From OFTM10 sp964344055 (GTDB lineage: Bacteria; Actinomycetota; Acidimicrobiia; Acidimicrobiales; Aldehydirespiratoraceae), in NCBI GenBank assembly GCA_964344055.1, contig CAYFLT010000079.1, positions 1 to 20,540 on the forward strand: 20,540 nucleotides of DNA. Direction: 5' to 3'. Each line of letters begins with the position of its first letter. Position 1 is the first letter of the stretch. Shown here in pieces: positions 1 through 7,298 of this stretch. A model generated the notes under the pieces. The model searched no databases and was not told where the DNA came from. It saw only the letters and a program-made list of their open reading frames with translations. The position numbers and the translations under genes are program-made.

Positions 1-209
1 GGCTGTGGGGGCGGCGAAGTGGTCGCGGGGGTCGCCGGCGCGGGTTGTGCGGGGGGAGGGGCCTGCGGGGCGGCGGGCGGTGGGCCGGGGGCCGGAGGGG
101 GTTCAGGCGGGGGCGTGGGTGCCGCGGGCGCGTCATCGCCGCCGGGGACGAACGGCCGGGGCGCGACAGGGTCGTTTTCGTCGCGTTGCGGTCCTGTTGG
201 GTCGGTCAT
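1..209 (-). CDS. Proline-rich N-terminus of an unknown protein (partial, runs off left edge)
   Basis: Reading leftwards from an ATG at 209-207, the minus strand stays open to base 1 (69 codons, no stop). The predicted product begins MTDPTGPQRDENDPVAPRPF and then becomes almost pure Pro/Ala/Thr, with runs such as PTPPPEPPPAPGPPPAAPQ. A good Shine-Dalgarno sequence (GAGGAG on the minus strand, within about 212-224) precedes the ATG. The strong C-rich bias of this strand at the very start of the window is explained by proline codons. Cytoplasmic Pro-rich tails of this kind are common at the N-termini of actinobacterial membrane proteins (RDD, DUF4190, septum-associated proteins), but the functional domain lies outside the window. 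The family is therefore unknown and only the gene start is called. Confidence 0.72.
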   Translation of the reverse strand, partial: MTDPTGPQRDENDPVAPRPFVPGGDDAPAAPTPPPEPPPAPGPPPAAPQAPPPAQPAPATPATTSPPPQ

Positions 210-334
210 GTTCCACGACTCCTCGTCCGCCCCTCGCGCTGGATCGTAACCCAAGGCTCGGGCGAGGAGAGAAGCAGTGCCGACTCTTGTTACTGTCCTG
301 GCCGGGCGGCCCCTTCCGCGGTGACGAGGATCCC
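210..334. promoter_or_regulatory. Divergent intergenic region between the Pro-rich gene and the betaine-type binding protein
   Basis: These 125 bases separate two divergently oriented starts and must hold both promoters. On the minus strand TACGAT (plus 243-248) is a plausible -10 element about 34 bases before the left gene. On the plus strand TACTGT (291-296) is a plausible -10 about 39 bases before the lipoprotein start. Neither has a convincing -35 hexamer. GAGGA (about 325-329) serves as ribosome binding site for the ATG at 335. Confidence 0.35.
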
Positions 335-1336
335 ATGTCGAAGCTCATCCGAGTCCTGATCGTGATCGTGTTGTTCGCCGGCGCGTGCAGCGACGATTCC
401 GAGTCCGTCGATCCGGCTCTGCCGGCTGTCGGCGCCGAGGATGCGTCGGTCGAGATCGGGGCGAGGGACCACATCCGGATCGCCACTCACAATTGGGCGA
501 GTCAGCTCGTCGGCGCGGAGATCGTCGCAACGCTGTTGCGGAACGCGGGCTATGAGGTCGAGCTGGTGCCTGCCGACACCGACGCAGTGTTCCAGCAGAT
601 GTGCGACGGCGAGATCGACGTCGCTCCGGAGGTGTGGGAGCACCCGTTCGGACTGGCGTTCGAGGCCCAGGTGGACGCGGAGTGTGTGGTCGACCTCGTC
701 ACCCACACTGCAACCACCCGGGAGGACTGGTGGTATCCGGTCTATGTGGAGACGGCATGTCCTGGCCTTCCGTCATGGGAGGCGTTGAACGACTGCGCCG
801 CGCTGTTCGCGTCGGAGGCATCGCCCGGGCGAGGTCGTGTGCTCACCGGGCCCCTCGACTGGTTGAAGGGCGACGAGCAGCGGATCGACGCGCTGGCCCT
901 GAACTTCGACGTCGTTCATCTCGAGTCGGGCGCCGCGCTGTGGGCGGAACTCGACTCGGCGATCGCCGCCCAACGACCGGTGGTGGTGTTCAACTGGACG
1001 CCGAACTTCGTGGAGTTCATCCACGAAGGCCGTTTCGTCGAGTTCCCCGAGTTCGAACCGGAGTGTCGCACCGATCCGGCGTGGGGCGACAACGCCTCGC
1101 TGACCCACGATTGCGGCAATCCGGTCGATGGCTACCTCAAGCTCGGCGTGAGCCAGCAGTTCGTCGACGACTGGCCGGTGGCGGCGGACCTCCTGCGACG
1201 GGTGGAGTTCAGTACTCCGATGCTGGCGGGGATGGCCGCGCTGGTCGAGGTCGGTGACCTCCAGCCGGCCGAGGCCGCTCAGGCTTGGATGGACGCCAAC
1301 CCGGCGATCATCGCCCTCTGGGTCGGCACCGGCTGA
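335..1336 (+). CDS. Glycine betaine/proline-type ABC transporter substrate-binding lipoprotein (OpuAC/ProX family)
   Basis: The product has 333 residues. The start at 335 gives a classic lipoprotein signal, MSKLIRVLIVIVLFAGAC, with the lipid-attachment cysteine at residue 18 followed by an acidic linker; the frame is open further upstream, but that reading has no signal peptide. The mature domain from about residue 46 has OpuAC hallmarks: THNWASQ (51-57), EVWEHPFG (99-106), WWYPVYV (132-138), CPGLPSWEALNDCA (142-155) and NWTPNF (220-225), with tryptophans W54, W101, W132, W133 and W221 available for an aromatic cage around a quaternary amine. In this family the protein delivers betaine, choline, proline or related osmolytes to an ABC importer at the outer face of the membrane. 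No permease or ATPase gene for it is visible. It is convergent with the sarcosine oxidase operon, which hints at methylated-amine use. The exact ligand is inference. Confidence 0.88.
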   Translation: MSKLIRVLIVIVLFAGACSDDSESVDPALPAVGAEDASVEIGARDHIRIATHNWASQLVGAEIVATLLRNAGYEVELVPADTDAVFQQMCDGEIDVAPEVWEHPFGLAFEAQVDAECVVDLVTHTATTREDWWYPVYVETACPGLPSWEALNDCAALFASEASPGRGRVLTGPLDWLKGDEQRIDALALNFDVVHLESGAALWAELDSAIAAQRPVVVFNWTPNFVEFIHEGRFVEFPEFEPECRTDPAWGDNASLTHDCGNPVDGYLKLGVSQQFVDDWPVAADLLRRVEFSTPMLAGMAALVEVGDLQPAEAAQAWMDANPAIIALWVGTG

Positions 1337-1351
1337 GCCACCCTGTCCGAC

Positions 1352-1897
1352 TCAGTCGAATTCGCGTTTGGCGTCGATGAGGGCGTCGAAGAGGTACTGG
1401 CCGAACGAGCGGTCGCAGAGGATCCGGTAGGAGCGCACACCGTCGACGTCGTCGCGGAAGAGGTCGCACGAGACCTTCGCCACCGATGCTCCGGTGCACG
1501 CACCGTCGGGGGTCATGTGATCGGCGAAGTCGATACTGCACACCTTCTCCATGACCCGGGCGGCGTCGTCGCCGGTGAGCCGGAACATCAGGCGGCTGTG
1601 AGTGANNNNNNNNNNGCTGGCGAACCCGGACAGATCGAGCTCGCCGATGTAGCCGGCGACCGCGTCCGTGTCGCCCAGGACCATCCACTCGTCGGGACGG
1701 ATCCGCACCACGTGCACGGCATCGCGCCGCTCGGCTGAGCCGAAAGCGAGACCCAGTGCCGTCGCGGCAGGGGTGTCGGCGGCTGCCCGGACGCTCGCCT
1801 TGGCGGTGGCAGACTCGTCGGTGAGCCTGACCGAGCCGTGTTCGGCGGCCCGGTTGATCGAGGTGACGGGACTCTCGAAGGTCGGGGTGTCAGCCAC
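1352..1897 (-). CDS. soxG: Sarcosine oxidase gamma subunit (interrupted by a 10-N gap)
   Basis: Last gene of the soxBDAG operon, about 181 residues with the gap counted as 10 bases, a normal size for SoxG. The start is GTG at 1897-1895, overlapping the soxA stop by 8 bases (GTGGCTGA), with a minus-strand AAGGAG at 1907-1912. The sequence shows the GcvT-like gamma-subunit pattern: an N-terminal strand region with VHVVRIRPDEWMVLG (about residues 61-75), then SRLMFRLTGDDAARVMEKVCSIDF after the gap, and a C-terminal YRILCDRSFGQYLFDAL. The gap at 1606-1615 removes a few residues, but the frame happens to continue through it. In the heterotetramer the gamma subunit packs on the folate-binding half of the alpha subunit and has no cofactor of its own. 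It ends 15 bases from the convergent lipoprotein gene, with no obvious terminator between them. Confidence 0.9.
   Translation of the reverse strand: MADTPTFESPVTSINRAAEHGSVRLTDESATAKASVRAAADTPAATALGLAFGSAERRDAVHVVRIRPDEWMVLGDTDAVAGYIGELDLSGFASXXXXTHSRLMFRLTGDDAARVMEKVCSIDFADHMTPDGACTGASVAKVSCDLFRDDVDGVRSYRILCDRSFGQYLFDALIDAKREFD
1606..1615. other. Assembly gap (10 N) inside soxG
   Basis: Ten undetermined bases lie within soxG. The reading frame is the same on both sides, so the true length is probably congruent to 1 modulo 3, or 10 is close to correct. Confidence 0.95.
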
Positions 1898-4736
1898 GGA
1901 GCCGCTCTCCTTCCGGATCGAAGTGGGCGTGGTGTTCCATCACCTTCGCGGTGACTCGTTCGCCGCTCACCAGCAGGACGGTGAGGGTGGTGCCCGGTTC
2001 GGCGAACTCGGTGGTGACCTGACCGAGACACACCGATCGATCGAGCGTGGGTGAGTATCTCGATGAGGTGATGCGGCCCACGATCTCCTTGGACGCGGCG
2101 TCGCGGAGGATCTGGCACGCCTCCTCCGGCACGACGTTCGGGTCGGTCGGCTGGATGGCCACCAACTTCGGGTAGTCGCTTTCGAGCGCCCAGGCGACCT
2201 CCGGTTTGCCGGCGAAGTCGTCCTTGTCGAGCTTGAGCAGGGGGACCATTCCGGTGACCGGGGCCTTCGACAGGCCGTCGGTGTCCTGGCCGACGATGAA
2301 GTGGCCCTTCTCGAGCCGCATGATCCGCTGGGCCTCCAGCCCGAAGGGGCCCACGCCGAGGTCCTTGCCTTCCTCGAGCAGGCGGTTCCAGACGTGGAGT
2401 CCATGGCCGGACGGTACGTGGATCTCGAAGGACAGCTCGCCGGTGAAACCGATGCGCCAGATGATGCAGTCCGAGACGCCGGCGATGGTGCCCGTGCGGA
2501 CCTGCATGTAGCCGAAGGCGTCCGGGTCGAGATCGATGTCATCGGTGAGGCGCCGCATGAGATCGCGGGAGTTGGGGCCGGCCACGGTGATCGAGGTCAG
2601 CCCGGTGGTGACCGGGGTGACGTGCACCTGCCACTCGGGATGCTCGGTCTGCAGCCAGTTCTCGACCCAGTTCCAGACGCCACCGGCACCCGACGAGGTG
2701 GTGGTCATCAGGTAGTGGTCGTCGCCCAGACGACCGGTGACCCCGTCGTCGAGCACCACACCGTCCTCGGCGCACATGATGCCGTAGCGGACCCCGCCCA
2801 CCGGCAGCTGCATCCACTTGTTGGTGTAGAGCTGGCTGAGGAGCAGCGGCACGTCGGGACCCTGCAGGTCGAGCTTGCCGAGTGGGGTCACGTCCGTGAT
2901 GCCGACATTGGCGCGGGTGTTGCGCACCTCTTCCTGGGGATCCCCGTAGTGCTCGGGCCGGACCCACTGGCCCGCGAGGATCGGTGTGTAGCCGTTCGCC
3001 TCGTGCCACGGATGGATCGACGACACCCGCACCGGCTCGAAGACCCGTCCGCCGAGCGCGCCGAGTGCGATCGGCGCGTAGGGCGGGCGCCAGACCGTGG
3101 TGCCGACCTCGGCGATCGTCTCACCCTTGGCTTCCGCGAGCACGGCCACGGTGTTGACCGTCTCGAGCTTGCCCTGGGACGGGCCCATGGTGGCGGTGGT
3201 GAACCGCTTCAGCAGCTCGACCGAGTCGAATCCCTCGGCCGCGGCCGCGTGGAGGTCCTTCGACGAGACGTCCTCGGAGTAGTCGACCATGCCATGGGTG
3301 GTGGACCGGAACATCTCCGGGTGGCCGTCGCGCCCCAGCGGTGACCGGGTGTCGGACGGGTACTCGGGCTCGGCTCCGTCGACCGCGGCCGCTCGGGCGG
3401 TGGCGGCCTGGAGGCGATGTCGAGCCACTCCCGCACGGGCCGCGGCCAGTTCACCGGTGGCCCGGCCATGGGCGATCAGCCCGTCCCGGTCGGCGTCGCC
3501 GGCGAGACCGCCGGTGACCAGGACGTTGTCAGGAGGCGCGTCCGGGAAGAACCGGGCCGCGCTCGGGTCGTACACCGGTCGATCACCGGCCATGTTCAGC
3601 AATGACGTCGGCGCGGTCCAGCCGATCGCGGTGACGAGCAGATCGGCATCCACGCTGGTGCCGTCCGAGCACGTGACGGCCTTGAGCCGCTGCTTCGAGC
3701 CCTCGGCCTTCTTCACGGTGTCGCCGGTGCGGGCGTCGATGACCTTGACGATCTCGACGCCCGCCCGCTCGAGGTCGTCGATGGCTGCGTCGCCCGACTC
3801 GTTGGCGGTGAGGACCACCGCCTTCTTGCCCGGCTTCACCCCGTAGAGGTTGATCAGCCGTCGGGCCGCCCCCGAGGTCATCACGCCGGGCAGGTCGTTC
3901 CCGGCGAAGACATAGGGCCGTTCGATGAGGCCGGCGGCCACTACGAGCACCTTGGCCCGGGCCTTGATCAGGCGTTCCACCGCGATCGGGTGGCTCCGCT
4001 GGGCGATCGCGACCCAGTTGTCCTCGTAGCGGCCAGTGATGGTCGAGTTGCGGAGGATCTCCACGCCGGCCGCTTCGGCCTCGGCCCGGAGTCCGCCGGC
4101 GGTGTCGGTGTCGTCGTTGGACCCCCACCGGAGGTGACCACCCACCTCGTATTCGTGCTCGACGAGCAGCACCGACGCACCAGCCTTCGCGGCTTCGATC
4201 GCGGCGGCGAGGCCCGCTGGGCCCGCGCCCGCGACGACCACGTCGGGATGGGTGTAGCGCTTGTCGTGGTAGCCGTGCGGGGTGTCGATGTCGACCTGCC
4301 CACCGGGGGCGAACCGGGCGAGGACCTTCTCGTAGGCCGGCCACAGCTTGGCCGGCTTCATGAAGGTCTTGTAGTAGAAGCCGGCGCTGAGGAACCGGCC
4401 GACGAGGCCATTGGCGGCCTTCACGTCGAACTTCAGTGACGGCCACACGTTCTGGGGCGTCACCCGCATCCCGGCCTCGAGGCGGCGATGACCGGCTCGC
4501 ACGTTCGGCTCGTCACCGATCTGGACAGTGATGTTGGGATCCCAGAAGTCGGCCGTGAGCACGCCGCGCGGCCGGTGGTACTTGAGCGACCGACCGAAGA
4601 TGTGCTCGCCGTTGGCGAGGATGGCCGAGGCGATGGTGTCGCCCTCGAAGCCGCGCATCTTCTTGCCGTTCCAGGTGAACGTGAGCGGCCGGGTCCGGTC
4701 GATGATCTCGTTGGGCTGGACAGGAAGCCTGCTCAT
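1890..4736 (-). CDS. soxA: Sarcosine oxidase alpha subunit
   Basis: The product has 948 residues, typical for the large subunit of heterotetrameric sarcosine oxidase. The N-terminal ferredoxin-like domain (about 10-100, GFEGDTIASAILANG) lacks iron-sulfur cysteines, as in other SoxA proteins. A Rossmann domain follows, with VVAGAGPAGLAAA (167-179) and a second nucleotide-binding half near 304-320. The linker segment with TTATMGPSQGK (513-523) is followed by a GcvT/aminomethyltransferase-type folate-binding domain (about 570-948) containing LGKLDLQGPD (619-628). With SoxB it oxidises the N-methyl group of sarcosine, giving glycine, hydrogen peroxide and a one-carbon unit that can be captured on tetrahydrofolate in the C-terminal half. 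The start ATG overlaps the soxD stop (ATGA, 4733-4736) and has GGAGG at 4746-4750. It overlaps soxG by 8 bases, so translation is probably coupled along the operon. Confidence 0.95.
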   Translation of the reverse strand: MSRLPVQPNEIIDRTRPLTFTWNGKKMRGFEGDTIASAILANGEHIFGRSLKYHRPRGVLTADFWDPNITVQIGDEPNVRAGHRRLEAGMRVTPQNVWPSLKFDVKAANGLVGRFLSAGFYYKTFMKPAKLWPAYEKVLARFAPGGQVDIDTPHGYHDKRYTHPDVVVAGAGPAGLAAAIEAAKAGASVLLVEHEYEVGGHLRWGSNDDTDTAGGLRAEAEAAGVEILRNSTITGRYEDNWVAIAQRSHPIAVERLIKARAKVLVVAAGLIERPYVFAGNDLPGVMTSGAARRLINLYGVKPGKKAVVLTANESGDAAIDDLERAGVEIVKVIDARTGDTVKKAEGSKQRLKAVTCSDGTSVDADLLVTAIGWTAPTSLLNMAGDRPVYDPSAARFFPDAPPDNVLVTGGLAGDADRDGLIAHGRATGELAAARAGVARHRLQAATARAAAVDGAEPEYPSDTRSPLGRDGHPEMFRSTTHGMVDYSEDVSSKDLHAAAAEGFDSVELLKRFTTATMGPSQGKLETVNTVAVLAEAKGETIAEVGTTVWRPPYAPIALGALGGRVFEPVRVSSIHPWHEANGYTPILAGQWVRPEHYGDPQEEVRNTRANVGITDVTPLGKLDLQGPDVPLLLSQLYTNKWMQLPVGGVRYGIMCAEDGVVLDDGVTGRLGDDHYLMTTTSSGAGGVWNWVENWLQTEHPEWQVHVTPVTTGLTSITVAGPNSRDLMRRLTDDIDLDPDAFGYMQVRTGTIAGVSDCIIWRIGFTGELSFEIHVPSGHGLHVWNRLLEEGKDLGVGPFGLEAQRIMRLEKGHFIVGQDTDGLSKAPVTGMVPLLKLDKDDFAGKPEVAWALESDYPKLVAIQPTDPNVVPEEACQILRDAASKEIVGRITSSRYSPTLDRSVCLGQVTTEFAEPGTTLTVLLVSGERVTAKVMEHHAHFDPEGERLRG

Positions 4737-4999
4737 GAGTTCGAACCTCCGGCGGTCTTGCGGCCTGGCAGGGGCGGGTTGCGGAGTTCACCGGTGAGCG
4801 TGTGGCGCTCCAGCTTGAAGTGCTTGCGGCACCCCGACGAGCAGTACCAGTTCTCCACCAGCCACCCCGACGGGTTGTCCCGGAGGTACAGGTAGGTCCG
4901 CCATTCCTCGGGAGTGCAGGTACTGGGATCGGGGCGGGTGTGGGATTCACCGCCGTAGGACATGTCGGCCGCGTTGCTGGGGCAAGGGACGAGCAGCAT
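4733..4999 (-). CDS. soxD: Sarcosine oxidase delta subunit, with altered zinc-site residues
   Basis: The product has 88 residues, close to the usual size for SoxD. The family pattern is clear: MLLVPCP at the N-terminus, YGGESHTRPD (15-24), EEWRTYLYLRDNPSGW (31-46) and CRKHFKLERHT (57-67). In characterised enzymes this small subunit binds zinc through two N-terminal cysteines (CPxC), a histidine and a cysteine near residue 60. Here Cys6 is kept, the second N-terminal cysteine is Asn9, and the usual His-x3-Cys is Cys53-x3-Cys57, so the candidate ligands are Cys6, Cys53 and Cys57. The start ATG at 4999 has an excellent minus-strand GAGGAG at 5006-5011, and the gene lies 17 bases after soxB. It overlaps soxA by 4 bases. 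Confidence 0.92.
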   Translation of the reverse strand: MLLVPCPSNAADMSYGGESHTRPDPSTCTPEEWRTYLYLRDNPSGWLVENWYCSSGCRKHFKLERHTLTGELRNPPLPGRKTAGGSNS

Positions 5000-5016
5000 C
5001 GAGATCTCCTCAGGCC

Positions 5017-6323
5017 TCAGTGGCCGACCGCGGCGGCGCCCTTTTCACCGACGAGGGTTCCCTCGGTGAAGCGGCTCAGGGCGAACGGGGCGATCAGTTC
5101 GGGCAGGGCGTTGGCGGCCACACAGGCGGCCATCTGTTCACCAGACACGGGACCGGCCTTGAACCCGTAGGTGCCCCAGCCGACGTCGACGAAGAAGCCG
5201 TCGACCGGGGTGGGGCCCATCACGGGCGAATAGTCGGGTGTCATGTCGCACAGGCCGGCCCATTGGCGCATGAGCCGCATCTTCGACACGCCGGGCATCA
5301 GCTCCAGCACGTGGCCGGCGAGCTCCTCGGNNNNNNNNNNGTGAACTCGAGGGTGCCCTTCATGTCGTAGGTTGCGACCGGGTCGACCGAGGCGCCGAAC
5401 ACGAGTTCACCCCGGTCGGTCTGGCTGACGTAGACGTGGAGCGAGCCGGACACGATCACGGTCGGAAGGAACGGCTTCACCGGTTCGGTCACCGCGGCCT
5501 GGAGTGGATGGGTGGTGATCGGGAGCCGGACCCCGGCCATGGTGGCGATGTCGCTGGCCCAGCCGGCGGTGCAGTTGACCACGACGGGCGCGTGCACGTC
5601 ACCCCGGTTGGTGCGGACGCCGGTGACCTTGCCGCCCGGCCCCTTGCCGTCGGGGCCGTCGCCGCCCTCACAGAGGATGTCGAGCACCTCGGTCTTCTGG
5701 TGCAGGTGAGCACCGAGCGCGTCGGCGGCCCTGGCGTAGCCCCACACCACCGCGTCGTGGCGGATCGTTCCGCCGGGCGGGTGGTAGAGGGCGCCGAGAA
5801 TGGGGTACCGGGTGTTCGGCGACGTGTCGAGACTGGGGGCCAGCTTCTTGATCTCGCCGGGAGTGATGACCGACGAGTTGATGTCCTGGAGCTTGTTCAC
5901 TTCGGCTCGCCAGTTCATCGTCCGCAGCGCCGAGTCGGTGTGGGCGAGGGTCATGTGACCGCGTTCGCTGAACATGACGTTGATGTTCAGGTCGGTCGAC
6001 ATCGTGTTGTAGAGATCGAGCGAGCGGTCGTAGAGCGCCACGCCCTCGGGGGTGAGGTAGTTCGACCTGACGATCGCGGTGTTGCGTCCCGATCCACCGC
6101 TGCCCAGGTAGGCCTTGTCGAGCACGGCCACGTCGGTGATGCCGTGGTTGGCGGCGAGGTAGTAGGCGGTGGCGAGTCCGTGCACGCCTCCCCCGACGAT
6201 GATCACGTCGTAGTTCTTTTTCAGTTCACGCTCTCGCCAGGCCCTCGGCCAGGGCTTGCTGCGCAGGCCCCGCCAGAAGAGTCCAGCCGCGCTGTACCGA
6301 GCGGACGTCTTGGTCTTCCCCAT
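5017..6323 (-). CDS. soxB: Sarcosine oxidase beta subunit (interrupted by a 10-N gap that shifts the frame)
   Basis: First gene of the soxBDAG operon. With ATG 6323 the protein begins MGKTKTSARYSAAGLFWRGL, resembling the usual SoxB start; an in-frame GTG at 6341 is an alternative without a better ribosome site. The FAD-binding Rossmann motif DVIIVGGGVHGLATAYYLA lies at about 39-57, RNTAIVRSNYL at 80-90, and GGTIRHDAVVWGYARA at about 184-199. The His of RHD (His189 here) aligns with the residue that carries covalent FMN in characterised beta subunits. The C-terminal part after the gap (RQWAGLCDMTPDYSPVMG, and GWGTYGFKAGP near the end) is the expected substrate/FAD domain. The two sides of the gap at 5331-5340 are in different frames, so the number of N is a placeholder and not evidence of a broken gene. 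The complete protein should be about 435-445 residues. Confidence 0.92.
5331..5340. other. Assembly gap (10 N) inside soxB
   Basis: The soxB reading frame upstream and downstream of these ten N differs. An intact gene requires a true gap length congruent to 2 modulo 3, so the run of ten is an arbitrary filler. Confidence 0.95.
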
Positions 6324-6392
6324 GGCTTGACTCAAGCGCACCGAACGATCGACAAGAAATACTCATTCCGTCCCGATTGATAGTCTTCACTT
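6324..6392. promoter_or_regulatory. Divergent soxB/lysR promoter-operator region
   Basis: This 69-base region between the divergent soxB and lysR starts is distinctly more A/T-rich than its surroundings. It carries GCTTGACTCAAGC (6325-6337), an inverted repeat with 6-bp arms and a 1-base spacer directly before the soxB ATG. TTCACTTATGAGTGAA (6386-6401), with 6-bp arms and a 4-base spacer, straddles the lysR ATG. LysR-type regulators usually bind such divergent regions, repressing their own gene and activating the neighbour with its coinducer. Neither palindrome is a strict T-N11-A site, so the operator assignment is inference. No clear -35/-10 pair is visible on either strand. Confidence 0.5.
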
Positions 6393-7298
6393 ATGAGTGA
6401 ACGGACGAGTCTGCGCAGGCTCGAGTACTTCGTCACCGTGGCCGAAGAGCTCCATTTCGGTCGAGCGGCAGAACGTCTTCACGTCGCCCAACCCGCGCTC
6501 AGCCAGCAGATCCGCCTGCTCGAGTCGGAGTTGGACCTGACCCTGTTCGAACGGACGACCCGGCGGGTGTCGCTCACGCCGGCCGGGGAGGTCCTGCTCG
6601 GGCAGGCCCGCCAGCTATTGGTCACCGCGGATGGTGTGGATCGGGCGGCGCGCGAGCTGCGGGAGGGCGGGAGGGGTGTTCTGCGGGTCGGGTTCGTCGA
6701 CTCCACGGCCTACGAGATGGTTCCCCGGTTCCTTCGACGGTTTCGCACCGATCGGCCCAACGTCGACTTCGAGCTCCACTCGATGTCGTCGGACGAACAG
6801 TTCGACGCTCTCAGGAGTGGAGTGATCGATCTCGGCATCGCTCGGACCGCTGGGGGGCGCGATGATCTCTCGGTCGTCGAGCTCGGCACCGAGCGTCTGG
6901 TACTGGCGGTCGACAGCGACAACCCCTTGGCCGGGCGATCCTCGGTCGAGCTGGCGGACCTCCACGACGAGACCTTCGTCGGCTTCGATCGTGACGTGTC
7001 GCCGACGCTGCACACCGAGCTGCGACTGATGCTTGCGGCGGCCGGGGTCGGCTACTCGCCGGCCATGGAGGCCACCGAGTACACGACCATCCTCGGGCTC
7101 GTCGCCGCAGGCGCCGGGATCGCGCTGGTGCCGAGCAGCGTGCGGACCTTCCAGCCTCCGGGGCTGACATTCCTGGCGATCGACGGTGACGAGGCTCGCG
7201 TGTCGATCGTCCTGCTGTCTCGGCGAGCCGAGTCGTTGGGGCTGGTGTCCGCTGCGATCGACGTGCTGACCGAGCTCGTCACACAACCCGTCCGATGA
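6393..7298 (+). CDS. LysR-family transcriptional regulator
   Basis: The product has 301 residues, the normal LysR length. The N-terminal winged helix-turn-helix is unmistakable: LEYFVTVAEELHFGRAAERL (10-29), VAQPALSQQIRLLESEL (31-47), LFERTTRRVSLTPAG (51-65). A linker helix follows, then a periplasmic-binding-protein-like effector domain (about 90-295). The gene is divergent from soxB, the standard arrangement for a LysR regulator and its target, so it is the likely controller of the sarcosine oxidase operon; sarcosine, betaine or glycine as coinducer would be a guess. No Shine-Dalgarno is visible before the ATG, and a palindrome covers the start codon. The stop overlaps the next ATG (ATGA, 7295-7298), so the downstream kinase is probably co-translated. 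Confidence 0.93.
   Translation: MSERTSLRRLEYFVTVAEELHFGRAAERLHVAQPALSQQIRLLESELDLTLFERTTRRVSLTPAGEVLLGQARQLLVTADGVDRAARELREGGRGVLRVGFVDSTAYEMVPRFLRRFRTDRPNVDFELHSMSSDEQFDALRSGVIDLGIARTAGGRDDLSVVELGTERLVLAVDSDNPLAGRSSVELADLHDETFVGFDRDVSPTLHTELRLMLAAAGVGYSPAMEATEYTTILGLVAAGAGIALVPSSVRTFQPPGLTFLAIDGDEARVSIVLLSRRAESLGLVSAAIDVLTELVTQPVR

Noticed and set aside
1337..1351. Terminator between the convergent lipoprotein and soxG genes
   Set aside because: The 15 bases contain no inverted repeat or T-tract; any terminator must lie within the coding ends.
5298..5340. A possible real frameshift or programmed slippage in soxB
   Set aside because: The frame change coincides exactly with a run of ten N, so it reflects an unsized assembly gap. 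Both halves are otherwise intact.
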